Assembly (NCBI GenBank): GCA_003164305.1
Contig: PLSZ01000645.1
Location: 14,690 to 27,949 of the forward strand
Direction of reading: 5' to 3'
DNA from: Acetobacteraceae bacterium
GTDB taxonomy: Bacteria; Pseudomonadota; Alphaproteobacteria; Acetobacterales; Acetobacteraceae
Length of the DNA stretch: 13,260 bases
Under the pieces are notes generated by a model. That model was not told where the DNA came from. It saw only the letters and a list, made by a program, of their open reading frames with translations, and ran no database searches. Of the stretch, positions 6,113-13,260 are shown piece after piece. Position 1 is the stretch's first letter. Each line of letters opens with the position of its first letter. A program made the position numbers and the translations under genes.

Positions 6113-6757
6113 ATGATGTCCACTATGATCACGCCCACGAGAACCGAGGCCCACCTGGCCCAGCGGCTGCGCCTGGAACGGGAAAACCGCGGGTGGACGC
6201 TGGCCGAACTCGCCGCGAGGTCAGGAGTCAGCCGCGCCATGGTCAGCAAGATCGAGCGTGGGGAGGCGAGCCCGACAGCCGCGTTGCTCGGCCGGTTATC
6301 GGCGGCGTTCAACCTGACGCTGTCGCAACTGTTCGCGCGAATGGAGGAGCAACCGAAACAGACCTCCGGCCTGGTCGCGCGCGCGGCGGATCAGACGGTA
6401 TGGCGGGATCCGGAAACCGGCTTTATCCGCCGTTCCCTCAGCCCGCCCGACTTTGGTCATCCCGGGCGGGCGCCACTGGAACTGGTATGGGGTGAATTGC
6501 CGCCGAGCGCGTCGATTTCCTACCTGGCCGCGTCTCGGGCGTTCATCGCGGATCAGCAACTGGTGGTGATCAGCGGAACGCTGTCGATCACTCTTGGCGC
6601 GACGGTGCACACGCTGGACGCCGGCGATTGCCTGTGGTTCGGGCCGCCCACGGACGTCACGTTCCACAACCCGGCCGAGGCGCGCTGCCGCTACGTGGTC
6701 GCCGTACTGCGGGGCACGCCGGTCACGCCGCGGGATTTGCCCCGGCCTGGAACCTGA
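6113..6757 (+). CDS. XRE-family transcriptional regulator with C-terminal cupin sensor domain
   Basis: Residues 15-74 form a Cro/CI-type helix-turn-helix (LAQRLRLERENRGWTLAELAARSGVSRAMVSKIERG and onward), with the recognition helix at about SRAMVSKIE. Residues 120-199 form a cupin barrel (VVISGTLSITLGATVHTLDAGDCLWFGPP), a small-molecule binding fold. This two-domain layout is common among regulators of amino-acid, polyamine and detoxification genes. It is divergent from the acetyltransferase gene with a 47-bp gap, so it is likely to control that gene and itself. ATGs at 6113, 6116 and 6125 are all in frame and none has a ribosome binding site. Given the possible -10 at 6104-6109, the message may be leaderless or nearly so. 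The ligand is unknown. Confidence 0.92.
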   Translation: MMSTMITPTRTEAHLAQRLRLERENRGWTLAELAARSGVSRAMVSKIERGEASPTAALLGRLSAAFNLTLSQLFARMEEQPKQTSGLVARAADQTVWRDPETGFIRRSLSPPDFGHPGRAPLELVWGELPPSASISYLAASRAFIADQQLVVISGTLSITLGATVHTLDAGDCLWFGPPTDVTFHNPAEARCRYVVAVLRGTPVTPRDLPRPGT

Positions 6758-6786
6758 TGGCCTCCGTTACATTGACGTACCGCAAT

Positions 6787-6801
6787 TCGCCGCCCCGGCG
6801 A
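6787..6801 (+). terminator. Short G/C hairpin after the XRE-cupin gene
   Basis: TCGCCG and CGGCGA form a perfect 6-bp stem with a CCC loop, 29 bp after the regulator's stop codon. No T-run follows, so it may be a weak or Rho-assisted end point. Confidence 0.3.
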
Positions 6802-6943
6802 GCGGGATTCCGACGACCGAGCCAACTCCCGGGTGACATTCGCGCGATCGGCGCATTATCGTTCGACGTTTCTGGCGTCGTGCGGTCACGGCGGCGAGCG
6901 TTCGAATTTCGAGCTGGCTCCAGAAGGACGCCCAGGGGGATGC

Positions 6944-9130
6944 ATGCCGGGTTGCGCGGTGGAGGCGGAGACGGAGGCACGGCCGGCCCGAACCGCCGGC
7001 GCGTCGCGGCCGCTTAGGATGGAGCACCACCGGGCCGCCGGGCACCCCGCCGGTGGGCGCCGGCATTATCCCGTCGTCACCCATCTGGCGTTGTTCGCCA
7101 TCGGCACGCTGGTCCCCGTCCTGCTGATCGTCACCTGGATGCTGATCGACACCGCGCGGCTGCGGCGGGACGATGCGCTGCACGATGCCCACACTTTGGC
7201 GAGGCATCTGGACGCCACCATCGATGTCGAGATGGAAAAGGCGATCGCCGTGGGTCAGGTTCTCGCGGTGTCGCGAATGCTCGTGGTCGGCGACTACGCG
7301 GCGTTCGACGCGCAGGCGCGCGATGTCGCCTCCCGGTTGGGGATTTTCATCGTGTTGCGCGATCCGGCCGGGCAGCAGCTGGTCAACACCGGGGTTCCCT
7401 CCGGCACGAAGTTGCCGGTCAGTGGCGCCTCGATCCTGGCGACGGATCGGCTGATGCTGGAGAGCAAACAGCCGGCCATCTCCGACCTCGTCAGCGGCGC
7501 CATCAGCAAGGCCCCGTTCGTGTTCGCGGATGTGCCGGTCTTCAAAGGGGCCGACGTGTCCTTGATCGTCAGTGTGGCTCTGACGCCGCGGCATCTGGGA
7601 CGGATACTCTCGGAAGGGCTGCCGGAGGGGTGGATCGCCGGTGTGATCGGGCGCGACGGACGACTGATCGCGCGCGGGGTCGATGAGGAGCGCTTTCTCG
7701 GCACGGTCAATCGCGCTTTCCACGAAACCGCGACCGGAGCGGAGGGGGCCTGGACCGGGACCTCCCGGGAAGGCGAGGCGATCGCCGGCGCCTATATTCG
7801 CTCACCGCTGTCGGGGTGGGTCGTGTCGGTCGCGGTGCCGGAGAGCATCCTGAACACGCCCGCCCGCGTCGCGCTGCTCTGGCTGAGCGGTCTGATCGTC
7901 GCCTCGCTCGCGGTGTCCGGGTGGCTCGGTTGGCGACTGGCGCGGCGGATTTCCGGACCGTTGCGGGATCTGGTGGCGCAGGCGCGGGCACTGGGGCGGG
8001 GACAGCGCCCGGCCGGCGCGTATTCCACGGTCGATGAGGTCAATGAGGTGACGGAAGCGCTGCGGCTGGCGGCGGATGAACTCGATCTGCGGGCAACGGC
8101 GGCACGTCAGGCGACCGAAGCGGTGCGGGCCAATGAGGAGCGGCTGCAGTTGTTGCAGGCGACAGCCGGCATCGGCACCGTCGATTGGGATATCGAAGCC
8201 GACGTCGCGGTCTGTTCGCCGCGCTGTTATGAGATGCTGTCGCTGCCGCCGGACGGACCGTTCGGCCTCGCCGCGTTCCTGGCCAGGGTGCATCCCGAGG
8301 GGCGCGAGCGGATCGAGGCGTCGCGCATGGCCTTGTCCGTGACCGGCGGCCCGTTCGAGGAGGAATTTCGCATTCTCACGCCGACGGGAGAGGAACGCTG
8401 GATCCACGCGCGAGGGCGGCTCGATTTGAAAGACGGGAAACCGGTGCGGCTGCTGGCGGCGGGCATCGACATCACCGAGCGCAAACGGTCGGAGCAGCAT
8501 CTGCTGTTCCTGATGCGGGAGTTGTCGCACCGGTCGAAGAACCTGCTGGCGGTGATTCAGGCGATGGCCGGCCAGACCGCGAAATCGGTGGAAACCGTCG
8601 AGGACTTCAAGCGCCGGTTCGGGGAGCGGTTGATGGGCATGGCCGCCTCCCACGATCTGCTGGTCAACCAGAACTGGCTGGGGGCTTCGGTGGAGAATCT
8701 GGTCCGCGGTCAGTTGGCCTCGTTCATCGACGCGCGCGATCCGCGGCTGACCATTCATGGGCCGGCGGTGAATTTGAAGGCCGACGCGGTGGAGGCTCTG
8801 GGGCTGGCGTTGCATGAACTGGCGACCAATTCGTTGAAGTATGGCGCGTTGAGTAACGACGGGGGCAAGGTTGAGATCGCGTGGGAGGTCGCGTCGCCGG
8901 AGGACGGCGAGAGTGACCCAGACGCGCGGCGGTTCCGCATGGACTGGATCGAGCACTCCGCCGTTCCGGTGCCGCCGCCCAGTCATAAGGGCTTTGGCCG
9001 GATGGTGATCGAACATACCGTTGAAGCAACGTTACGCGGACGCGTGAAGCTGGAATGGTTGCCGGAAGGCCTGCGGTGGCGGCTGGACGCGCCGGCGACG
9101 TGTCTGGCGGTGGATGTGACGGTGGCCTGA
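6944..9130 (+). CDS. Membrane-bound HWE-family sensor histidine kinase (Cache-like, HAMP, PAS, HWE kinase)
   Basis: This sensor kinase would detect an external signal and pass phosphate to a response regulator. Counting 728 residues from ATG 6944: transmembrane helix 46-67, periplasmic sensor region 68-308 resembling a double Cache domain, second helix 309-333, HAMP-like linker 334-385, PAS domain 399-515 ending DITERKRSEQ, phospho-acceptor box RELSHRSKNLLAVIQ with His529, N-box HELATNSLKYG (624-634), WIE (668-670) and GFG (683-685). His in the N-box and the W-x-E motif define the HWE family. ATG 6944 has AGGGGG 4 nt upstream. ATG 7019 (703 aa) and GTG 6833 (765 aa) are in frame but lack a properly spaced site; the domains are unaffected. 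No response regulator lies in the window, so the partner is unknown. HWE kinases often act on stress or light pathways. Confidence 0.93.
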   Translation: MPGCAVEAETEARPARTAGASRPLRMEHHRAAGHPAGGRRHYPVVTHLALFAIGTLVPVLLIVTWMLIDTARLRRDDALHDAHTLARHLDATIDVEMEKAIAVGQVLAVSRMLVVGDYAAFDAQARDVASRLGIFIVLRDPAGQQLVNTGVPSGTKLPVSGASILATDRLMLESKQPAISDLVSGAISKAPFVFADVPVFKGADVSLIVSVALTPRHLGRILSEGLPEGWIAGVIGRDGRLIARGVDEERFLGTVNRAFHETATGAEGAWTGTSREGEAIAGAYIRSPLSGWVVSVAVPESILNTPARVALLWLSGLIVASLAVSGWLGWRLARRISGPLRDLVAQARALGRGQRPAGAYSTVDEVNEVTEALRLAADELDLRATAARQATEAVRANEERLQLLQATAGIGTVDWDIEADVAVCSPRCYEMLSLPPDGPFGLAAFLARVHPEGRERIEASRMALSVTGGPFEEEFRILTPTGEERWIHARGRLDLKDGKPVRLLAAGIDITERKRSEQHLLFLMRELSHRSKNLLAVIQAMAGQTAKSVETVEDFKRRFGERLMGMAASHDLLVNQNWLGASVENLVRGQLASFIDARDPRLTIHGPAVNLKADAVEALGLALHELATNSLKYGALSNDGGKVEIAWEVASPEDGESDPDARRFRMDWIEHSAVPVPPPSHKGFGRMVIEHTVEATLRGRVKLEWLPEGLRWRLDAPATCLAVDVTVA

Positions 9131-9138
9131 TATGGCGC

Positions 9139-9158
9139 CCTGGCGCGGCCGCGCCAGG
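9139..9158 (+). terminator. 20-bp perfect palindrome just after the kinase gene, probable terminator
   Basis: CCTGGCGCGG is followed directly by its reverse complement CCGCGCCAGG, 8 bp after the kinase stop codon. As RNA it would form an 8-bp G/C-rich stem with a GGCC loop. Position suggests transcription termination before the ABC operon. The following bases are A-rich and lack a T-run, so it is not a textbook intrinsic terminator; a dimer-binding site is the alternative. Confidence 0.5.
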
Positions 9159-9290
9159 CGATCGTCTACAAATTAAGAAATTCCAAAGGATGCGTCACCG
9201 GACTATGCGGGCGATTCTGGATTGTGTTAATCACCTGGCGGGGTAGCCCGGGATAAGGTCGTCCTCAGTGATAAGGCCGCCGTGCCGTAT

Positions 9291-9296
9291 AGGGAG
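9291..9296 (+). promoter_or_regulatory. Ribosome binding site fixing the start of the substrate-binding protein
   Basis: AGGGAG lies 6 nt before ATG 9303. It rules in that ATG over the in-frame GTG at 9282, which would add PYRECS ahead of the Tat signal and has no such site. Confidence 0.7.
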
Positions 9297-9302
9297 TGTT
9301 CC

Positions 9303-10646
9303 ATGAAGCCGATGAAAATCAGTCGCCGTTCCGCTGTGAAACTTGGTGCCGCCGCCGCGGCGCTGCCTCTGGTGCATATTCGCACGGCCGGCGCCGCGGG
9401 CAAACTCAATGTCGGGTTCTGGGATCATTGGGTTCCGGGCGCGAACGACACGCTGCAGAAGCAAGTCACCGAGTGGGGGGAAAAGAACAAGGTCGAGGTG
9501 ACAGCCGACTTCATCACCAGTTCGGGCGGAAAGTTGCAACTGACACCAGCGGCCGAGACGCAGGCGAAAGCCGGTCACGACGTTATGACCTTTATCACGT
9601 GGGATATCCAGAACTACGCCGACAGCCTGGATCCGGTGGATGACCAGATGAAGCGGCTACAGGAAGCCAACGGCGCCGTGAACGACGTCAGCAGCTACCT
9701 CGCCAAGGTCAAAGGCCACTGGGCCGCCATTCCGTCGAGCAACGGCACGCAGACCAAGCCACCGTGCGCGCGCATCAGTTGGTTTAAGAAGCACGGGCTG
9801 GATTTGCAGGCGATGTATCCGGCGAAGGATGTCAAGAACGCGATGCAGGACGCCTGGACCTGGGACGCGTTCATGAAATACGCCGAGCTGGCGCAGAAGG
9901 ATAACCTGACCTTCGGGATGGGCCTGGGCAGCGGCCTGAACACCGACGCGACCGACACGCACGGCGCGCTGTTCGCCGCGTACGGCGCGACGCTGATCGA
10001 CAGCGAGGGCAAATCGCAGTTGAAGTCCGACGCGATGCGGGAGTGCCTGGAGTTCTGCCAGAAGCTGGTGAAGTTCTACCCGGCGGACGCGGTGAGTTAC
10101 GATGACGCGTCCAATAACCGCGCTTTGATTTCCGGCAAAAGCGCGCTGATCTTCAATCCTCCCTCGGCCTGGGCGGTCGCCAAGCGCGACGCGCCGGACG
10201 TCGCGGCGGATTGCTGGACGTTTCCGGCGCCGAGCGGTCCGAAGGGACGATTTGTTCCGACTCAGGAATATTTTTGGGGTGTTTACAACTTCAGCCAGAA
10301 CAAGTCCGCCGGCAAGGACCTGCTGGAATTCCTGATGCAGCGCGACAACGTCGGCGCGCGCGAAATCGTGTGCGACGGCTACGATCTGCCGCCCTACGCG
10401 AAATTGAACGACTTCAAGATCTGGGAAGAGGTCGGGCCGCCGGTCGGCACCGTTTATAACTACCCGATCCGTGCCAACAGCGGTCAGAAGCCGTCGTTGG
10501 CCGCGGCCGAGGCGGCACCGGACATCGCCGTGCAGATCTACAACCGCGCGATCCACAACCAGATGCTGGCGCGCCTGCGGGATGGCAAGCCCATTCCGGA
10601 GGTCATCGCCTGGGCGCAGGACGAGTTGGAAGGGTTCGTGCGGTAA
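9303..10646 (+). CDS. Carbohydrate ABC transporter substrate-binding protein (family 1), Tat-exported
   Basis: This periplasmic protein would capture a sugar, polyol or related solute and deliver it to the permease pair encoded downstream. The 447-aa product starts with a twin-arginine type signal: basic MKPMKISRRSAVK, hydrophobic LGAAAAALPLV, and an AGA/A cleavage site near residue 31. The mature part follows the family 1 pattern (KLNVGFWDHWVPGANDTLQ, a beta-strand then helix) and shows typical segments such as ALISGKSALIFNPPSAWAV and the PTQEYFWGVYNFSQNKSAGKDLLEFL region near the hinge. Several tryptophans and aspartates fit a sugar-binding cleft, but the ligand cannot be read from sequence. 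It is the first gene of the operon, 172 bp after the kinase gene and 415 bp before the first permease. Confidence 0.92.
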   Translation: MKPMKISRRSAVKLGAAAAALPLVHIRTAGAAGKLNVGFWDHWVPGANDTLQKQVTEWGEKNKVEVTADFITSSGGKLQLTPAAETQAKAGHDVMTFITWDIQNYADSLDPVDDQMKRLQEANGAVNDVSSYLAKVKGHWAAIPSSNGTQTKPPCARISWFKKHGLDLQAMYPAKDVKNAMQDAWTWDAFMKYAELAQKDNLTFGMGLGSGLNTDATDTHGALFAAYGATLIDSEGKSQLKSDAMRECLEFCQKLVKFYPADAVSYDDASNNRALISGKSALIFNPPSAWAVAKRDAPDVAADCWTFPAPSGPKGRFVPTQEYFWGVYNFSQNKSAGKDLLEFLMQRDNVGAREIVCDGYDLPPYAKLNDFKIWEEVGPPVGTVYNYPIRANSGQKPSLAAAEAAPDIAVQIYNRAIHNQMLARLRDGKPIPEVIAWAQDELEGFVR

Positions 10647-10702
10647 TCTCCGTCGCGTGCCCAATCGGGCTCCGGTGGATAAGCGGTCAGTATCCGTTGC
10701 AA

Positions 10703-10742
10703 CGATCTCCGCGTTTCGGCCTGGCTGGAAAGGCGGAGATCG
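10703..10742 (+). repeat. Strong inverted repeat downstream of the binding-protein gene
   Basis: CGATCTCCGC (10703-10712) pairs perfectly with GCGGAGATCG (10733-10742). Inside, TTTC (10714-10717) also pairs with GAAA (10728-10731), extending the stem after one mismatch. It starts 57 nt after the binding-protein stop codon. Such hairpins commonly protect the upstream message from 3' decay or cause partial termination; either would raise binding protein over permease. Confidence 0.6.
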
Positions 10743-10813
10743 ATATGCGAGCGGCGGGCGCGACCGCGATGGATGTTGCACAGCGAGGCGGCACCCGGTA
10801 GCGTTGGATGACA

Positions 10814-10823
10814 CTAATATTAG
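10814..10823. promoter_or_regulatory. A/T-rich palindrome CTAATATTAG in the operon spacer
   Basis: A perfect 10-bp palindrome of A/T bases stands out in G/C-rich surroundings. It could be an operator half-pair or part of a -10 region (TAATAT), though no matching -35 box is found at 16-18 bp. Confidence 0.25.
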
Positions 10824-10901
10824 CAAATGGGACCGTGTCGCCGCTTGCGGCGGCGGCGGTTGACAGGCAAAAGGATCGATGCGCCCGGCTTTCGGGGGGA
10901 A

Positions 10902-10921
10902 CCCGCCGATCAGTCGGCGGG
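10902..10921 (+). repeat. G/C-rich hairpin in the operon spacer (first of two)
   Basis: CCCGCCGA (10902-10909) pairs exactly with TCGGCGGG (10914-10921) around a TCAG loop. It lies about 140 bp before the permease start. No T-run follows. Confidence 0.5.
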
Positions 10922-10942
10922 GACCGGGACCGGGGCGCGTGA

Positions 10943-10960
10943 CGGCGGATCAATCCGCCG
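10943..10960 (+). repeat. G/C-rich hairpin in the operon spacer (second of two)
   Basis: CGGCGGAT (10943-10950) and ATCCGCCG (10953-10960) are exact reverse complements separated by CA. The CGGCGG/CCGCCG core is shared with the hairpin at 10902-10921, so the two could also pair with each other in alternative folds. Confidence 0.5.
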
Positions 10961-11061
10961 CGACAGGGTTGGTGTTGTTGCCGCGAAGCAGAGAGTGAAC
11001 CCAATCCCTCTCTCGTGGCGCGCCGTATGCCAATCAAATGGCAGCGGCTGAGGAGGGACGT

Positions 11062-12012
11062 ATGGCGGACGGGACGAGCGTACCAGTTGGCGTGATCGAG
11101 CCACCCTCGCGGCGGGTGGCGCGGCCAGGCACGATGACGAGAATCGCGCGGCGCAAATCGACGATCGCGTTTCTTTTGTGCCTGCCGTTGATGGTGCTGA
11201 TTATCGGTTTCGTGATCTACCCGGCGTTCTACGCCCTGTACCTCAGCATGCTGAACAAGAAGATGACGGCCTTTGTCGGTCTCGGCAATTTCGCGTTCCT
11301 GCTGAAGCGGCACACGTTCCAACTGGTCATCTTCCAAAGCTGCCTGTTCGCGATCAGCGCCGTGGTGCTGAAGGCGCTGCTTGGCTTCATCATTGCCCAC
11401 CTGATGCATAATATTCCCGGCAAGAATCAGCGCATCTGGCGCGGCCTGCTGCTGGTGCCGTGGGTGATTCCGCTGGCGTTGTCGACGTTGACCTGGTGGT
11501 GGATGTTCGACCCGTCTTACTCGGCGTTCAACTGGATCCTCAATCAATTCGGCATGGACAACGTGCCGTGGCTTGGCGTCGGCTGGATCGCGCGGGCCTG
11601 CACGATCACCGTCAATGTCTGGTTCGGCACGCCGTTCTTCATGATCATGTATCTGGCGGCGCTGAAATCGGTCCCGGAAGCGTTGTATGAGGCGGCCTCG
11701 ATCGATGGCGCCGGGGCGCGGCAGAAGCTGCTGTTCGTGACGCTGCCGATGATGCGCAACATCATCGCGATCACCGTGCTGTTCAGTCTGATCGTTACGT
11801 TCGCCGACTTCGATATCGTGCGCATTCTGACCGCCGGCGGACCGCAGGACATGACCCACGTGTTCGCGACCTATGCGTTCCAGATCGGCATCCAGTCGGG
11901 TGATATTCCGCTCGGCGCGGCGGACAGCCTGTTCATGTTCCCCATCCTCGCGTTCGCGGCGTTCTTCGTTCTGCGTGGCGTGACTCAGCGCACCAAGGAT
12001 ATCGCGGCATGA
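11062..12012 (+). CDS. Carbohydrate ABC transporter permease, MalF/UgpA type
   Basis: This inner-membrane subunit forms half of the import channel. The 316-aa product has six hydrophobic helices, starting with STIAFLLCLPLMVLIIGFVIYP (33-54). It carries the EAA loop EALYEAASIDGAG (206-218) followed by LLFVTLPMM, the site that docks the ATPase. The N-terminal 30 residues are basic and cytoplasmic. ATG 11062 is chosen because a full AGGAGG (11051-11056) sits 5 nt upstream; the in-frame start at 11038 would run through that site. Its stop overlaps the next permease start as ATGA. The exact sugar is not readable from the sequence. Confidence 0.95.
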   Translation: MADGTSVPVGVIEPPSRRVARPGTMTRIARRKSTIAFLLCLPLMVLIIGFVIYPAFYALYLSMLNKKMTAFVGLGNFAFLLKRHTFQLVIFQSCLFAISAVVLKALLGFIIAHLMHNIPGKNQRIWRGLLLVPWVIPLALSTLTWWWMFDPSYSAFNWILNQFGMDNVPWLGVGWIARACTITVNVWFGTPFFMIMYLAALKSVPEALYEAASIDGAGARQKLLFVTLPMMRNIIAITVLFSLIVTFADFDIVRILTAGGPQDMTHVFATYAFQIGIQSGDIPLGAADSLFMFPILAFAAFFVLRGVTQRTKDIAA

Positions 12013-12965
12013 GTGCTCAACTGGACAAAACCCGCGGACCGGCGATGCCCGGCCTGACTCCGCCACGACCCGTCGTGCGCGCGGGCGCCGGTACCGCGTC
12101 GCGCGCCGCCGCGCACCGCACCAGCCTGCACCGCCAGCGGCAATGGGCGCTGTGGGGCAGTTACGCCGCGCTGGCGGTGTTTGTCGTGATGTTCCTGATG
12201 CCGCCGTTCTACACGCTGATGACCAGCCTCAAATCGTCGGCGGAGATCTCGGCGCAGACCGGTAGCCCATGGCTGGTGAAGCATCCGACACTGGACAATT
12301 TCTGGTACCTGATCACCTATCCGAACTTCCAGACGTACTATTTGAATTCGGTGTTGATCACGGTGCTGACGGTCGCGGTGTCGATGGTGATTTCGATCCT
12401 GGCGGCGTTCAGCCTGGCGCGGATGGGGTTCTGGGGCAGCAGCGCGCTATCGACCGGCGTTTTCCTGACCTATCTGATCCCGCCGTCGTTGCTGTTCATT
12501 CCGCTGTTCCAGATCGTCGGCTGGATGCACCTGATCAACAGCGTTTGGGCGCTGGTCTTGCTGTATCCGACGCTGGCGGTACCGTTCTGCACCTGGATCA
12601 TGATCGGCTACTTCAGTTCCGTTCCGCGCGAACTGGATGAGGCGGCGTTGATCGACGGCGCGGGGTATTTGCAGATCCTGACGAAGATCTTCATCCCGGT
12701 GGCGATGCCCGGCATCATCGCGGCGACGATCTTCGCCTTCACCGTCGCCTGGGGCCAGTTCCTTTATCCGCTGGCGTATCTTTACACATCGAACCAAATG
12801 GTTCTGACGGTCGGCATCATCTCCGACCTGATCCGCGGCGATGTGTTCCAGTGGGGCAAGATCATGGCCGCGTGCCTGCTGGCGTCGCTGCCGCCGATCG
12901 TGATTTACGCTTTCCTGATGGACTACTACGTCGCGGGTCTCACGGCCGGAGCGACGAAGGGCTGA
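12009..12965 (+). CDS. Carbohydrate ABC transporter permease, MalG/UgpE type
   Basis: This is the second channel subunit, pairing with the MalF-type protein. Its start ATG at 12009 overlaps the previous stop (ATGA), with AAGGA about 9 nt upstream, so translation is coupled. The 318 residues hold an unusually long cytoplasmic head of about 48 residues rich in Pro, Ala and Arg, then six helices beginning WGSYAALAVFVVMFLMPPFY. The EAA loop is ELDEAALIDGAG (208-219), followed by FIPVAMPG. The C-terminal MDYYVAGLTAGATKG is the usual MalG-type ending (Y-x-x-G-L-T-x-G-A-x-K-G), which contacts the ATPase region in MalFGK. It looks complete. Confidence 0.95.
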   Translation: MSAQLDKTRGPAMPGLTPPRPVVRAGAGTASRAAAHRTSLHRQRQWALWGSYAALAVFVVMFLMPPFYTLMTSLKSSAEISAQTGSPWLVKHPTLDNFWYLITYPNFQTYYLNSVLITVLTVAVSMVISILAAFSLARMGFWGSSALSTGVFLTYLIPPSLLFIPLFQIVGWMHLINSVWALVLLYPTLAVPFCTWIMIGYFSSVPRELDEAALIDGAGYLQILTKIFIPVAMPGIIAATIFAFTVAWGQFLYPLAYLYTSNQMVLTVGIISDLIRGDVFQWGKIMAACLLASLPPIVIYAFLMDYYVAGLTAGATKG

Positions 12966-13013
12966 TCTACAAGCTGAACTCCGCCTTCGGGCAAACTGAG
13001 GAAACGAACCAAA

Positions 13014-13260
13014 ATGGCTGAAGTCTCGTGCCGTAGAATCGTCAAAGAATATGACGGCGGCGTTCAGGCGGTGAAAGGCATCGACCTCGACATCGCCGAC
13101 GAGGAGTTTGTCGTGCTGGTCGGCCCCTCCGGGTGCGGCAAGTCGACCACTCTGCGGATGATCGCTGGCCTGGAGGAGATCACCGGCGGTGAAATCCTGA
13201 TCGGAGGCGACGTCGTCAACGACGTGCCGCCGCGCGATCGCGACATCGCGATGGTGTTCC
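13014..13260 (+). CDS. ABC transporter ATP-binding protein, MalK/UgpC type (3' end outside the window)
   Basis: This is the ATPase that powers the importer, 48 bp after the MalG-type gene. The first 82 codons are visible from ATG 13014, with TGAGGAAA about 10 nt upstream. They read [16 protein letters not shown] and onward, with the Walker A motif GPSGCGKST at 37-45. [11 protein letters not shown] at 72-82 leads directly into the Q-loop, where the window ends. The sequence closely follows the MalK/UgpC subfamily, whose complete members have about 350-370 residues with a C-terminal regulatory domain. The signature motif, Walker B and regulatory domain are not visible. Confidence 0.95.
   Translation, partial: MAEVSCRRIVKEYDGGVQAVKGIDLDIADEEFVVLVGPSGCGKSTTLRMIAGLEEITGGEILIGGDVVNDVPPRDRDIAMVF

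Larger units (their letters stand above)
10647..11061. other. Structured 415-bp spacer inside the ABC operon, no gene
   Basis: No frame here looks coding. The spacer contains a large hairpin near the binding-protein end (10703-10742), an A/T-rich palindrome CTAATATTAG (10814-10823), and two G/C-rich hairpins (10902-10921 and 10943-10960) before the permease gene. A TTGACA hexamer at 10860-10865 resembles a -35 box but has no convincing -10 at the right distance. CGTTGCAACG (10695-10704) is a further short palindrome. The layout fits differential expression of the binding protein and the permeases, or a separate promoter for the latter. Confidence 0.55.

Noticed and set aside
7802..9016. 404-aa open frame on the minus strand opposite the kinase gene
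   Set aside because: It is a high-GC shadow of the kinase gene: composition is dominated by Arg, Pro, His and Gln and no domain is recognisable, whereas the plus strand encodes clear HAMP, PAS and HWE motifs.
9657..10826. 389-aa minus-strand open frame opposite the binding protein
   Set aside because: It is an antisense shadow with arginine/valine-rich composition; the plus strand has a Tat signal and the family 1 fold.
10860..10865. TTGACA as a -35 promoter box before the permeases
   Set aside because: No reasonable -10 sequence lies 16-18 bp downstream, so it is kept only as a note in the spacer entry.
10687..12066. 459-aa open frame on the minus strand opposite the first permease
   Set aside because: It is rich in Arg, His, Gln and Asp with no domain, and lies opposite a permease with a perfect ribosome binding site and EAA loop.

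Overview
The window looks like chromosomal DNA from a high-GC alphaproteobacterium, most likely Rhodospirillales/Acetobacteraceae. That placement is an inference from G/C-ending codons, an HWE-family histidine kinase, a Tat-type sugar-binding protein, and a small conserved protein beginning MSPSIGHNAGPPL. No rRNA, tRNA or CRISPR array was recognised.

Left part (1-2950): a defence island. It opens with the 3' end of a small unidentified gene, possibly DUF4259-like. Next is a decayed N-terminal stump of a C5-cytosine DNA methyltransferase, then about 320 bp with no supportable gene. A complete type II restriction-modification pair follows: an intact m5C methyltransferase (711-1880) overlapped by a GIY-YIG restriction endonuclease of the Eco29kI type (1819-2871). 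This block uses more A/T-ending and rare codons than the rest of the window, which suggests horizontal acquisition. The stump and the intact enzyme are related in sequence, so the site seems to have hosted more than one RM system.

Middle part (3058-9130): core-like genes. These are a small conserved protein of unknown function (+), a 516-aa membrane-anchored, probably periplasmic protein (-), a short conserved alphaproteobacterial protein translationally coupled to a GNAT acetyltransferase of the phosphinothricin/methionine-sulfoximine type (-), and a divergent XRE-cupin regulator (+). The 47-bp divergent gap holds a perfect palindrome that fits an autoregulatory operator. A large orphan HWE histidine kinase (Cache-like sensor, HAMP, PAS, HWE kinase) follows, closed by a 20-bp perfect palindrome. 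A 310-bp non-coding gap at 5034-5343 carries a cluster of inverted repeats built on CGGACCAT.

Right part (9303-13260): a carbohydrate ABC importer operon of the MalEFGK/UgpBAEC type. It encodes a Tat-exported family 1 binding protein, two six-helix permeases overlapping by ATGA, and the start of the ATPase, cut by the window end. A 415-bp gap rich in hairpins separates the binding-protein gene from the permeases. It may let the binding protein be made in excess, or it may carry a separate promoter.

I do not see a clearly new biological system. The best leads are the layered RM locus with its odd endonuclease start, the inverted-repeat cluster at 5135-5205, and the structured spacer inside the ABC operon.
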